From Flavobacteriales bacterium (GTDB lineage Bacteria > Bacteroidota > Bacteroidia > Flavobacteriales_D > Sanyastnellaceae): DNA of 64,000 nucleotides. Within the stretch, counting starts at the first letter, position 1. Each line of letters begins with the position of its first letter. The notes beneath the pieces were generated by a model. It was not told the origin of the DNA. It saw nothing but the letters and a program-made list of their open reading frames with translations, and did no database searches. Location of the stretch: NCBI GenBank assembly GCA_019694805.1, contig JAIBBG010000006.1, forward strand, positions 1-64,000, read 5' to 3'. Positions 44,304 to 52,942 of the stretch are shown here, piece after piece. Both the position numbers and the translations under genes were made by a program.

Positions 44304-44876
44304 TTGGATCTGAACGACGCACATATCCTGAAGGCAATTCGCGACGGTAAGAAGGAGGAATTTGAGATGTTGTTTCGAAGACTATACAGACCGTTGTGTA
44401 TCCACGCCAGGGCCTACCTTCAAAGCAGGGAAGAGGCCGAGGAAGTCGTGCAATCTGTTTTCATGGTATTCTGGGAAAAAAGGAATCAGTTGGACATTGA
44501 ATCCAGTCTGACAAGCTATTTGTACCGTTCGGTGCGCAACCACGCACTGAATGTGATCAAACATGAAACTGTCAAAAGGAAACATTCCGGGTACGTAATA
44601 AATCATACCTCTGAAGAATCGCATGATCACGATACCATAGAAACCTCTGAATTAGAACATAAAATCGCAACAGCACTGGAGACGTTACCGGAACAATGTA
44701 GGTTGGTCTTCACGATGTCGCGATACAAGGAAATGAAATATGCGGAGATCGCTGCCGAATTGGGTATCTCTGTCAAAACAGTTGAGAATCACATGGGCAA
44801 AGCCTTGAGGCTCATGCGCGAACAATTGAAAGATTATCTGCCTATTATACTGGTCATCATGAAAGGATTTTTATAG
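44304..44876 (+). CDS. ECF-type RNA polymerase sigma-70 factor
   Basis: The 190-residue protein has sigma region 2 (about 20-90, with LYRSVRNHALNVIKHE at its end) and region 4 (about 125-180, with ELGISVKTVENHMGKALRLM as the DNA-binding helix-turn-helix). It belongs to the Bacteroidota ECF group that works with FecR-like anti-sigma factors and outer-membrane receptors. The start is TTG at 44304; no ATG fits, and a -7-like CATTTTTG ends five bases before it. The FecR gene begins five bases after its stop codon. Confidence 0.9.
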   Translation: MDLNDAHILKAIRDGKKEEFEMLFRRLYRPLCIHARAYLQSREEAEEVVQSVFMVFWEKRNQLDIESSLTSYLYRSVRNHALNVIKHETVKRKHSGYVINHTSEESHDHDTIETSELEHKIATALETLPEQCRLVFTMSRYKEMKYAEIAAELGISVKTVENHMGKALRLMREQLKDYLPIILVIMKGFL

Positions 44877-44881
44877 AAAAA

Positions 44882-45880
44882 TTGATTGAAGAAAACGAAC
44901 ATATTGATATTCTGATCGGGAAGATCCTTACTGGTGAAGCTTCTGAGAAAGAGCTCCAGGAGTTTGACCATTGGATCAACTTGGCCCCACAAAATGCTGA
45001 TTATTTCCGGCAAATGGGATCGTTGTATCATGGAATAAGTGGTCAATCAAATGCGGAGGAATATGATGTAGACAAAGCATGGAATAAAATCAGTGATCAT
45101 ATTCAATCAGGTGGAAAGGTGATCCAAATGAAATCTTCTCCATGGCGGATATGGGAAATGGCGGCGGTGGTGATGGTATTGCTGGGGTTGGGTGTCATGG
45201 TTTATTTGTTCAGAGGTAAAGAGAATGTTGAGTTTGCTGTAAGAAGCTCAGATTCCGTGATTACGGACACACTTCCTGATGGCAGCAGCATCAAGTTGAA
45301 TGCTCATTCTGATCTGCAGTTTACTTATCATCGTGAAAAACATGAGCGAAGAGCCACATTGAAAGGAGAAGCCTATTTCCAGGTAGTGCATCAGGAAACC
45401 GAGGCTTTCATTGTGGATGTTGGAGATGATGTTTGGGTAAAGGATATTGGCACTGCTTTCAATGTAACTGCACTGCCGGGTGACGATTCTGTGAAAGTAT
45501 TTGTGCGAGAAGGTGTGGTGCAATTTGGTTCTGAGCATCATCCAGGTATTGAATTACACGCCGGAGAAGCAGGACTTTATTTGCGAAGCACCGGTCAGTT
45601 TAGTTTGCTTACAGAACAAGATGAACAACTGGAACCATCATGGGCCGATCATGAATTCAATTTCAGAAATGCTCCACTAAGACGCGTGATCAGAAAGATC
45701 AATAAAGTGTATGGCGATAAAATCGAACTTGATCACGAAGCATTGGGTGATTGCAGAATCAGTGTTCATCTGATGAACGATGATGCTGAAACCATTGCGG
45801 ATGTCATCGCTGAAACCATGGGCTGGAAGGTTTCGCGCAAAGGAGATAAATTGATTTTGCAAGGAGAAGCTTGTCAGTAG
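44882..45880 (+). CDS. FecR-family anti-sigma factor
   Basis: The 332-residue protein has a cytoplasmic N-terminus (1-85, anti-sigma region), one membrane segment (about 91-110) and a periplasmic FecR domain (about 120-225, TLPDGSSIKLNAHS and GEAYFQV). A C-terminal STN-like DUF4974 domain (about 255-330) follows. In the known systems it receives a signal from a TonB receptor and controls the cognate sigma factor. No TonB receptor or SusCD pair follows here; the next gene is a beta-lactamase-like hydrolase. The start is TTG at 44882. Confidence 0.9.
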   Translation: MIEENEHIDILIGKILTGEASEKELQEFDHWINLAPQNADYFRQMGSLYHGISGQSNAEEYDVDKAWNKISDHIQSGGKVIQMKSSPWRIWEMAAVVMVLLGLGVMVYLFRGKENVEFAVRSSDSVITDTLPDGSSIKLNAHSDLQFTYHREKHERRATLKGEAYFQVVHQETEAFIVDVGDDVWVKDIGTAFNVTALPGDDSVKVFVREGVVQFGSEHHPGIELHAGEAGLYLRSTGQFSLLTEQDEQLEPSWADHEFNFRNAPLRRVIRKINKVYGDKIELDHEALGDCRISVHLMNDDAETIADVIAETMGWKVSRKGDKLILQGEACQ

Positions 45881-45998
45881 TTTCGTAGATATCCTTCCAC
45901 CACTCCGAATTTTTCTATTCAAGGTTTTTCACGAAAGGCTTTTTACAAGTCGCTTTTCGATCTCAGACATTCGTTATCTGAAAAGTTATCTTGCACCC

Positions 45999-47201
45999 GT
46001 GATACTTTCTATTCGATACATCATGATGGCTGCTGTCAGTGTGTTTTGCACTGCTGGAGTTTATTTCTCGGAAGAGAATGATAGCACAATGTCAATGAAT
46101 ACCGGATTGCCTACACCGGAAGAAATTCATATCGATCGATTTGCACATTACTACGAAAAGGTTTTTGAAAAAGGGTTCAAAGCTTCAGGTTGTCCTGGTG
46201 CTATAGTCACTATCGTGCAAGATACCAACGTGATCTATATGCGCGGGTTTGGCGTGAATAAAGCTGGTACAAAAGACAGTGTTTCTTCATCGTCACTCTT
46301 CAGAATTGGAAGCTTGTCCAAAGGCTTCACGGGTGTTCTATGTGGTATACTGGTTGAACAAGGTATCATCCATTGGGAAGATAAGATCATGGACATCATT
46401 CCGGAATTCCGATTGAAGGACATGGAACAGGCTAAACGGATCACGATCGCTCATCTACTTTCACATAGCGTTGGTTTGCCCAGACATACTTTCACTGATT
46501 TGGTGGAAGATGGTATGACCATTACGGAAATCATGGATCGATTAGATGAAGTGGATTTGTTAGGTGAAGAAGGGAAATTTTTCGCCTATCAAAATCATGC
46601 ATATTCAATCATCGAGGAAGTGCTTTGGAGAAAAACCGGATTGAAATATCAGGAGTTACTTTCAAAGTACCTTCTCAATCCTGCTGGTATGCGCAATGTT
46701 TCTGCTGATTTGAGTTCATTCATGGCATGTGATAATAAGACCTGTCCACATAGAGGTGGTAAAAAAGGCTATACAGCAGTTCCATGGAATGGTAAATATT
46801 ATAATGCAGCTTCATGTGGTGGTATCAATGCCACAGGAAGTGATATGGCAGAGTGGCTCAAAGTATTGTTGGGACATCGCGAAAATGTGATTGGCGACTC
46901 AGCCTTGATGCAAGTTTTTACGCCATATATTGATATCCAGGATAACGATTATTACCACAATTGGTATGGGGTACAAAGTGTGGGTTATGCCATGGGTTGG
47001 CGGGTTTTGGAATGTGGCGACCATCAGATTGAATACCACGCAGGTTCAGTGAATGATTACCGCAGTGAAATTGCCATCGATCATCAAAACAACATCGCCA
47101 TTTGTGTACTCTTCAATGCACAGAATAGCTATGCGCGCAACGTGGTTCGCGACTTTTTACTCACCTACAAGGTGTATGAAAAAGTGGTGAGTCAAATCTG
47201 A
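45999..47201 (+). CDS. Secreted serine beta-lactamase-family hydrolase (class C/PBP4*-like)
   Basis: The 400-residue protein has an N-terminal signal or anchor (about 1-25). The beta-lactamase fold shows SLSK (Ser105, Lys108), YQN (about 202-204) as the YxN motif and HAG (about 347-349) in place of KTG. These three motifs mark class C-like esterases and peptidases, many of which are not antibiotic-resistance enzymes. The substrate is unknown. Start GTG 45999 keeps the n-region of the signal peptide; ATG 46023 is the alternative. It follows the sigma/FecR pair by 118 bases on the same strand. Confidence 0.85.
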   Translation: MILSIRYIMMAAVSVFCTAGVYFSEENDSTMSMNTGLPTPEEIHIDRFAHYYEKVFEKGFKASGCPGAIVTIVQDTNVIYMRGFGVNKAGTKDSVSSSSLFRIGSLSKGFTGVLCGILVEQGIIHWEDKIMDIIPEFRLKDMEQAKRITIAHLLSHSVGLPRHTFTDLVEDGMTITEIMDRLDEVDLLGEEGKFFAYQNHAYSIIEEVLWRKTGLKYQELLSKYLLNPAGMRNVSADLSSFMACDNKTCPHRGGKKGYTAVPWNGKYYNAASCGGINATGSDMAEWLKVLLGHRENVIGDSALMQVFTPYIDIQDNDYYHNWYGVQSVGYAMGWRVLECGDHQIEYHAGSVNDYRSEIAIDHQNNIAICVLFNAQNSYARNVVRDFLLTYKVYEKVVSQI

Positions 47202-47220
47202 ATTGTTTCTGAGGTGATCA

Positions 47221-47247
47221 TTTTCTGAATCATATCACTTCAGAAAA
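47221..47247. terminator. Possible terminator hairpin between two convergent genes
   Basis: A 9-bp inverted repeat (47221-47229 with 47239-47247) has a 9-base loop that contains the stop codon of the minus-strand gene. There is no clear T-run beyond the stem, so the role is uncertain. Confidence 0.3.
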
Positions 47248-48323
47248 ATATCGAAAACCACATCATGATAAATCGTGCTGCCTACTGGGTGGGCTACGCC
47301 ATTGATCCAATAGACTCCGCGTAGACTGGTTGCATCATCCAGATATAATCCACCAGCGTAGATATCATGGCCATCAGCAATGATACTCCAAAGAATTTCT
47401 GAACTCGGTGCAAAGGGATCTGGTGGTACGAGCGCTGTATAGTTGCCATTGGTCCAATAACCTGAATGTATTGAGGCTGCTGCATTTGAACCCGCGACAA
47501 AAGCGACACCGTCAGAAACACTTAAATCCATGCCCATTGATTCAGCAGGAGATTCTGCGATAGTTTCTGGCACACCGTTGATCCAAACCATCTTGTTGTA
47601 TGTACCTGAGGATGTTTGAATGGTTCCCGAAACATAAACATCGCCATTCACCACTTCAATGTCTGAAGCCTCAGCACTCGGTACGCCGGTTGTGAGGTTA
47701 ACCTCGACACCATTTTTCCAATATTTCGCCACCGACATACCTGCGGAGGTGAGGTTCTCATATCCACATACATATATATCATTACCGTCCACAAACACAC
47801 CTGTGGCTCGGGCGTCTTTGGTGCCATCAGTGAGGTCTATGGCACCTGGGCCATCGATCCAGAGTTTAGCCACATGTTTGAAGTTCGGACCATATTGGAA
47901 TCCTGAAATATAAATATGGTCATTCGTTACGAAAATGTCTGTTGCATTATCTAATGCGCCTCCAGTATTGGAAAGCGGCGTTTCAACACCATTCAACCAA
48001 TAAGTGGGCACGTTCAAATTGGAGTTCACTTGATCGAGCGCTCCCACCACATGAACATCATGACCATCTACCCAAATGGCCTGTGCCATGGCATCGCGTT
48101 GACCATCGGTCAATGAAACTTCCTGGTCATTGTACCAATACTTGGCTATATTTTTTCCAGAAGATGTAGCTTCGTAACCACAAGCATAGAGGGTTTTAGG
48201 AGAAGTCTGGGCATCGCCGTTAGACTGATTTTGCGGATTGACTTCCTCGGATTTTTTGCACCCAACAAGCAACAAAAAAAGAAGTGCGAGGTGTCTGTAT
48301 GTTTGGTAAGGAATGGTCTTCAT
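47235..48323 (-). CDS. Lipoprotein with seven propeller-like repeats
   Basis: The product has 362 residues with a lipoprotein signal (LLVGC, Cys about 22). The mature part is seven repeats of about 45 residues, each with a YWxNG(V) strand followed by a DI-V-G-DxYVxG strand: YWYND, YWLNGVE, LWIDGPG, YWKNGVE, VWINGVP, YWTNG and YWINGVA. Seven such repeats suggest a closed seven-bladed beta-propeller; this is inferred. No catalytic residues were recognised, so a binding role at the outer membrane is likely. The ATG at 48323 was chosen because the lipoprotein signal starts there; the frame is open to 48365. Confidence 0.8.
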   Translation of the reverse strand: MKTIPYQTYRHLALLFLLLVGCKKSEEVNPQNQSNGDAQTSPKTLYACGYEATSSGKNIAKYWYNDQEVSLTDGQRDAMAQAIWVDGHDVHVVGALDQVNSNLNVPTYWLNGVETPLSNTGGALDNATDIFVTNDHIYISGFQYGPNFKHVAKLWIDGPGAIDLTDGTKDARATGVFVDGNDIYVCGYENLTSAGMSVAKYWKNGVEVNLTTGVPSAEASDIEVVNGDVYVSGTIQTSSGTYNKMVWINGVPETIAESPAESMGMDLSVSDGVAFVAGSNAAASIHSGYWTNGNYTALVPPDPFAPSSEILWSIIADGHDIYAGGLYLDDATSLRGVYWINGVAHPVGSTIYHDVVFDIFLK

Positions 48324-48512
48324 GAGTTTGTGACAACATTTTGTTTTGATCATAACGAATGGCATGAGTGATTGGCGATGGAAAGATCAATGAACCGTCA
48401 GACATTGCACATTGACATTGAGCGTGCGGTTGTGTTATTGATTGAATGGAATCTTCGATGAAAAGATAAAATGTGGATGAATTTTCGAAGATACTTTCCC
48501 TACGGATACTGT

Positions 48513-48520
48513 TATATTTG
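48513..48520 (+). promoter_or_regulatory. -7 element for the SBBP-repeat gene
   Basis: TATATTTG matches TAnnTTTG and lies 120 bases before the ATG at 48641. No TTTG is found at the right distance upstream. The 317-base divergent interval 48324-48640 holds nothing else that I recognise. Confidence 0.35.
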
Positions 48521-48640
48521 GACTGAGAACCTTTAAACCCAATTTATGCATTCGATTTTGTCAATGAGATGCCGAGGTGTTTTGAATCGGAATAGAAATA
48601 CCACAGCATGAATTGGGTTAAACAACTTTATTACACGACC

Positions 48641-50344
48641 ATGAAAAAATTAAACCTTTTGCTATTCTTTTTACTGACTACTTCTCCAATAATGTGGTCA
48701 CAAAGTTTCCAATGGGCTTTTGGAATGGGAACTCCAGTGCAAGATGAAGGCAGGGCCTTGATCACCGATGCGGATAACAATATTTACTCGGTTGGTAGAT
48801 TCCGTGGAAGTGCCGACTTTGACCCCGGAGAAGGCATTATTGAACTCACTTCTGACAACAATGATGAAATTTATGTTCAGAAAGTGAACTCCCTTGGTGA
48901 ACTGGTTTGGGCAAAACAACTTGGAGGAACTTCATGGGATGTTCCTCATGATATGGCTATAGATGGAAGCGGTAATGTGTACATTGTTGGATCATTTAGT
49001 GGAACGGCGGATTTTGATCCCGATCCAGTGAATACCAATGAAATGACTTCTTATGGTATAGATGATGCCTTTGTATGCAAGTTAAACTCAGATGGGAATT
49101 TTGTGTGGGCATTACAGTTTGGCGGTGAACAAACGGATGAATGTATTGCGATTGATATCGATCCTTCCGGCTATGTTTATACAACCGGTCGATTCCAAAC
49201 CATTGCCGATTTTCAACCTGGAGAAGGTAGTGCCATCATGAATGCGAGTGGCTTTCTGGACGACGAAATTTTTCTTTGCAAACACACATGGGATGGTGAT
49301 TTGGTTTGGGCAAAACAAATGGGCGGTTCACTCAATGAGCAACCAACTGATATATGTGTGAACGATGCCGATAAGATTTTTCTTACCGGGCTTTATTATG
49401 GTTCCGGCGACTATGATACTGGTAGCGGAACGGCAACACTCATCGCCCAAGGTTATTCGGATGGATTTATTGCTTGTTATAATAGCGATGGAAATTATCA
49501 ATGGGCTCACACCATTGGCAGCAACGGATACGATATTGGTCACGCAGTTGTATGCGATGCAGATGCATCTGTTTATGTGGCTTCTCGTTTTGAATCGACG
49601 ATTGATGCCGATCTGGGCACAGGTGAGTTGAACCTCACTGCCGCGTTGCAGGATATTGCCATCATGAAGTTGGATGTCGGCGGGAATTTCATCTGGGCGA
49701 AACAACTTGGTGGCAGTGGGGCGGACATGCCACAATCTTTAGCCATGGATGATATGGGATTTATTTATTGCACGGGATATTTTCAAGGCACCGCTGATTT
49801 CGATGGCGGTACATCCACCCAGAATTTGACCTCTGCGGGTGGTGATGATATTTTCTTATGCAAACTCAATCCTGATGGCGCTACAACTTGGTGCGGTTCG
49901 ATGGGAAGCCCAGATGCCATGTTTGGTGATGTGGGAAAAGATGTAACCATTGACAACGCAGGCGATATCATCCTGACCGGTTGGTTCTACGATACCACTG
50001 ACTTCGACCCTTCTGATGCCATAGATTCTCTCGTGGTGAGTCAAGGTAGTTTTGATGCCTTTGTGCTAAAACTAGATCAACCTGATGTGAGCGTATCAGA
50101 AGATGTTGTTTGGAGTTTTGAAGTGTTTCCCAATCCAACCAGTGATGGGGTGAGTTGGAATGTTCCGATGTTTCAAGGAAGTGGTTTGATGTCGATTTAC
50201 AATGCTCAGGGGCAACTTGTATGTTCGCAAAACATCATCTCGGGTTATCCAACCATTACGCTTCCATCTGCTTCAGGCATGTACACGCTGCGAATGACGG
50301 ACCAGCGCGGAAATGTTTGGTTGAGTGGGGTGGAGAGGAGGTAA
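48641..50344 (+). CDS. Secreted SBBP-repeat (propeller-like) protein with T9SS type A sorting domain
   Basis: The product has 567 residues. A signal peptide (about 1-20) is followed by seven repeats of about 65 residues, each containing an FxGTADFDPG-type core (RFRGSADFDPGEG, SFSGTADFDPDP, RFQTIADFQPGEG, LYYGSGDYDTGSG and others) and a LVWAKQLGG-type strand. This is the SBBP pattern of predicted beta-propellers. A type A sorting domain (about 490-567, FEVFPNPTSDG) ends the protein. It is probably a surface-exposed binding protein. The start at 48641 was chosen by the signal peptide. It is divergent from another seven-repeat protein. Confidence 0.88.
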   Translation: MKKLNLLLFFLLTTSPIMWSQSFQWAFGMGTPVQDEGRALITDADNNIYSVGRFRGSADFDPGEGIIELTSDNNDEIYVQKVNSLGELVWAKQLGGTSWDVPHDMAIDGSGNVYIVGSFSGTADFDPDPVNTNEMTSYGIDDAFVCKLNSDGNFVWALQFGGEQTDECIAIDIDPSGYVYTTGRFQTIADFQPGEGSAIMNASGFLDDEIFLCKHTWDGDLVWAKQMGGSLNEQPTDICVNDADKIFLTGLYYGSGDYDTGSGTATLIAQGYSDGFIACYNSDGNYQWAHTIGSNGYDIGHAVVCDADASVYVASRFESTIDADLGTGELNLTAALQDIAIMKLDVGGNFIWAKQLGGSGADMPQSLAMDDMGFIYCTGYFQGTADFDGGTSTQNLTSAGGDDIFLCKLNPDGATTWCGSMGSPDAMFGDVGKDVTIDNAGDIILTGWFYDTTDFDPSDAIDSLVVSQGSFDAFVLKLDQPDVSVSEDVVWSFEVFPNPTSDGVSWNVPMFQGSGLMSIYNAQGQLVCSQNIISGYPTITLPSASGMYTLRMTDQRGNVWLSGVERR

Positions 50345-50461
50345 GCAGATTGACTGGGGTTTCAAACATGGTGAATTCGATTTAGATATGATTATTGTGA
50401 AGTTGGAGAATAGCAATTTCCTCTCGAATGGGGTATTGTAATGGATTAATGGGTTCAACGG

Positions 50462-50989
50462 ATGAATAGAATGGTACTTTATCTAGCTCTGACTATTTTG
50501 TGTTCTTGCAAGCAGTGTAAGGATGATATTCCGAATGAACTATGCAGTAAGAAGACACCGATGAGTTTAGGTTCTCTGCGGACCGACGGATATTATTTTA
50601 GACAAATAGATGAAGCTCCGGCCAGAAGAGAAATTCTCTTCTTATACAATGACGGGGTACTGTTATATGGTGGACTAGTTTATATGGAGGATTTGGGTCA
50701 AAAGGAGCAAGAATACTCCAGTGGTGAGTATTACAATTTTGCTAAATCTAATCAGAATCTGTGGGGAAACTTCAGAATAGTTGATTCTGAAATATCATAT
50801 GAAAGGTGGCATCCTTCAACCAATTATCAGTTGGCTTTTGTTTCCAAAGGTTTTCTTTTGAATGATAGCTCATTCAGAATGGTTATGACAAGTAGATGTG
50901 ATGGAACTGAATGGCATTCCAACCAAGATGATTTTCAGTTCAAATCATTCACATCAAAACCAGATAGCACCAATCAATTTGTACAATGA
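50462..50989 (+). CDS. Hypothetical lipoprotein
   Basis: The 175-residue product starts with a lipoprotein signal (LTILCSC, Cys about 16) followed by several early cysteines (CKQCKDD and LCSKK). The rest is a beta-rich domain with no family I recognise. The stop codon lies four bases before the next small lipoprotein, so the two are co-transcribed. The codon use and A/T richness look slightly different from the T9SS genes upstream. Confidence 0.65.
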   Translation: MNRMVLYLALTILCSCKQCKDDIPNELCSKKTPMSLGSLRTDGYYFRQIDEAPARREILFLYNDGVLLYGGLVYMEDLGQKEQEYSSGEYYNFAKSNQNLWGNFRIVDSEISYERWHPSTNYQLAFVSKGFLLNDSSFRMVMTSRCDGTEWHSNQDDFQFKSFTSKPDSTNQFVQ

Positions 50990-50993
50990 AAAC

Positions 50994-51206
50994 ATGAAAA
51001 AAATATTTTACTCAATAATTGCAATAAGTCTCATCAGTTTTACTTCTTGCGAACGTTGCCAAACTTGTAAATGCTACAAAAATGGACAGCAATTTGAAGA
51101 GCATGAATGTGCGAAGAGTACCGATCACAATGATTATTTCAGACATTGGCAAAACCAAATCATTGAGGAAAATAACTACTCAAGCTGTGATTGTTCGTAT
51201 GATTGA
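50994..51206 (+). CDS. Small cysteine-rich lipoprotein
   Basis: The 70-residue product has a lipoprotein signal (ISFTSC, Cys about 19). A mature part of about 50 residues has six or seven cysteines in CxxC-type spacing: CERCQTCKCY near the start and CDCSYD at the end. Such a density suggests disulfides or metal binding. The function is unknown. It begins four bases after the preceding lipoprotein's stop codon and ends 22 bases before the convergent ABC ATPase gene. Confidence 0.6.
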   Translation: MKKIFYSIIAISLISFTSCERCQTCKCYKNGQQFEEHECAKSTDHNDYFRHWQNQIIEENNYSSCDCSYD

Positions 51207-51228
51207 GAAATTAGTGGATTGGTGGTTA

Positions 51229-51867
51229 TCACCCCACCTCCACCCACCTTTCCATCACTCCCACATCATGACTGGAAACCAAAATCGCTTTTCCGGTTTC
51301 GCGGCATAGGGTGGACATCAAAGTATAAAACTCTTCACGGGCTACATAGTCCAGGAATGCTGTGGGTTCGTCCATGATGATCAAAGGTGTGGCCTGAGCG
51401 AGCGCACGTGCAATCATAGCTTTCTGAAGTTCGCCATCTGAGATGTCAGACAATGATTTTTCGGCGAGGTGGGTGATGCGCATGCGCTCAAGACTTTCTT
51501 GCACGGCTTCCGTCTGGTCTTTGGATTTGAAATGCAATGTTCCTTCTGTGGGATAAAGTCCCATCTCTACCAAATCGCGCACACGAAGTCCTCGAAGACG
51601 AATGCGTTCCGTAAGCACAATGCTTACCAACGTGGCTCTTGTTGCCATATCTGTCTTGTGGATGTCTTTTCCCTGGATCAATACTTGTCCTGAAATAGGT
51701 GGTTGAAGTCCGCTTAGGGTGCGGAGTATCGTAGTCTTGCCTGATCCGTTTAACCCTTTTAACCCGATAAAATCTCCTTGTTGCATAGTGAGCGAGAATT
51801 TATCCTGTACTACCTTACCTTGGTAACCCACTGCTAAATCTTCGGTTTGTAGAATGTTCGCGCTCAT
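51229..51867 (-). CDS. ABC transporter ATP-binding protein (FecE-like), shortened at the C-terminus
   Basis: The 212-residue ATPase has Walker A GLNGSGKTT (about 38-46), a signature region SDISDGELQKAMIARALAQ (about 139-157, SDGE form), Walker B LIIMDEPTAFLD (about 161-172) and the H-loop SSHDVG (about 198-203). The usual FecE family protein continues for about 40-50 residues after the H-loop; here it stops within ten (ERWVEVG). All nucleotide-binding motifs are kept, so it may still work. It would power uptake of an iron complex, heme or vitamin B12 with the FecCD permease two genes upstream. A RhuM-Fic gene lies between them. Confidence 0.85.
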   Translation of the reverse strand: MSANILQTEDLAVGYQGKVVQDKFSLTMQQGDFIGLKGLNGSGKTTILRTLSGLQPPISGQVLIQGKDIHKTDMATRATLVSIVLTERIRLRGLRVRDLVEMGLYPTEGTLHFKSKDQTEAVQESLERMRITHLAEKSLSDISDGELQKAMIARALAQATPLIIMDEPTAFLDYVAREEFYTLMSTLCRETGKAILVSSHDVGVMERWVEVG

Positions 51868-51907
51868 AGAAAATATGTGGTTGTGCTGTTTTTGGAGGGG
51901 CTACAAT

Positions 51908-52903
51908 TCATCCGATGGTTTGACTATTGCTGATGAGGTTAATAATAAGTTTTATGATCAATTCCTTGTCCTCTGGTCTGCTTTGAGCGACCAATAAAGC
52001 CATTATTGTGAGGCCGTTGTCATTAATTTTTAGTTCACCATTGGGTTTAAAGCGATGTTTGTTTTTTTCTAAGAACCAAATAAACAGAAAAGCTCCAATC
52101 CTTTTGTTGCCATCTACAAATGAGTGATTCTTAATGACAAAATACAACAAGTGAGATGCTTGTTCTTCAATACTGGAGTATAAATATTGTCCTTCAAATG
52201 TTTGAACAATGGCCTGAAGTGAACTTTTGAAACTTTCGTCTTTTTCTTGACCGAATAATTCTGATGCTTGGTTTTGTGCGCCTAGTTGAAGTTTTAGTTT
52301 TGTAATGGCAGCTTTGGCTTCGGCATATGTGATCTCAAATGTTATCTTTTCATTTCCCTTTTCAGATGTCAGATTTTGGTTGTCAAATTGACTAAGCAAA
52401 ACAAAACTTCTTGTATATTGAGTGAGGATATCAAGTAATCCTTTGGTTTCATTCAATTGTAAAGTTTCAGCCTTGGTTGTTTGTTCTATTAACTGAACCA
52501 TTTTCCCCAATTCATCAATTCGTTTTTGATTGATGGAATATCCCTTAATAAGGTATTCGTTGAGACGAACTGTTGCCCATTGTCTAAATTGGGTTCCTCT
52601 CTTCGAATTCACCCTATAACCTACGGCAAGAATTACGTCCAAATTATAATGTTTAATGCTCTTTTCTTGAGTTTTACCCCTAATTGCTCCATGTTTTGTG
52701 GTGTGTGCAAAATTTGCACATACCACTTTTTCATCAAGTTCTTCTTCTTTGAAAATGTTACGGAGGTGCTTAGTGATGACGGTTCGGTCGCGATCAAATA
52801 ATTGAGCAATCTGTTCCTGTGTTAACCAAAAGGTTTCGCCCTCGAACTGCACATCAACGTGAGTCTGTTGGTCGGGTGTTTGATAAATGATAATTTCACT
52901 CAT
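51908..52903 (-). CDS. RhuM-family protein with C-terminal Fic/Doc domain
   Basis: The 331-residue protein has an N-terminal RhuM-type DNA-binding-like domain (about 1-120; FWLTQEQIAQLFDRDRTVI, then NLDVILAVGYRVNSKRGTQF). A helical linker and a Fic/Doc domain (about 190-320) with the motif HSFVDGNKRIG (His260) follow. In Doc-type proteins this motif phosphorylates or otherwise modifies a target such as EF-Tu; in Fic proteins it transfers AMP. No Phd-like antitoxin gene is next to it, so regulation must be internal or in trans. It is inserted between an ABC permease and its ATPase, 39 and 40 bases from each, and looks AT-richer than they do. Confidence 0.88.
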   Translation of the reverse strand: MSEIIIYQTPDQQTHVDVQFEGETFWLTQEQIAQLFDRDRTVITKHLRNIFKEEELDEKVVCANFAHTTKHGAIRGKTQEKSIKHYNLDVILAVGYRVNSKRGTQFRQWATVRLNEYLIKGYSINQKRIDELGKMVQLIEQTTKAETLQLNETKGLLDILTQYTRSFVLLSQFDNQNLTSEKGNEKITFEITYAEAKAAITKLKLQLGAQNQASELFGQEKDESFKSSLQAIVQTFEGQYLYSSIEEQASHLLYFVIKNHSFVDGNKRIGAFLFIWFLEKNKHRFKPNGELKINDNGLTIMALLVAQSRPEDKELIIKLIINLISNSQTIG

Positions 52904-52942
52904 GCTGATGTGCTTTTATCGACTTCGTGCGGTTCTGAATCT

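Noticed and set aside
45999-47201. Beta-lactamase as an antibiotic-resistance gene
   Set aside because: The motif set (SLSK, YQN, HAG) fits the broad class C-like esterase/peptidase group; nothing in the context suggests resistance.
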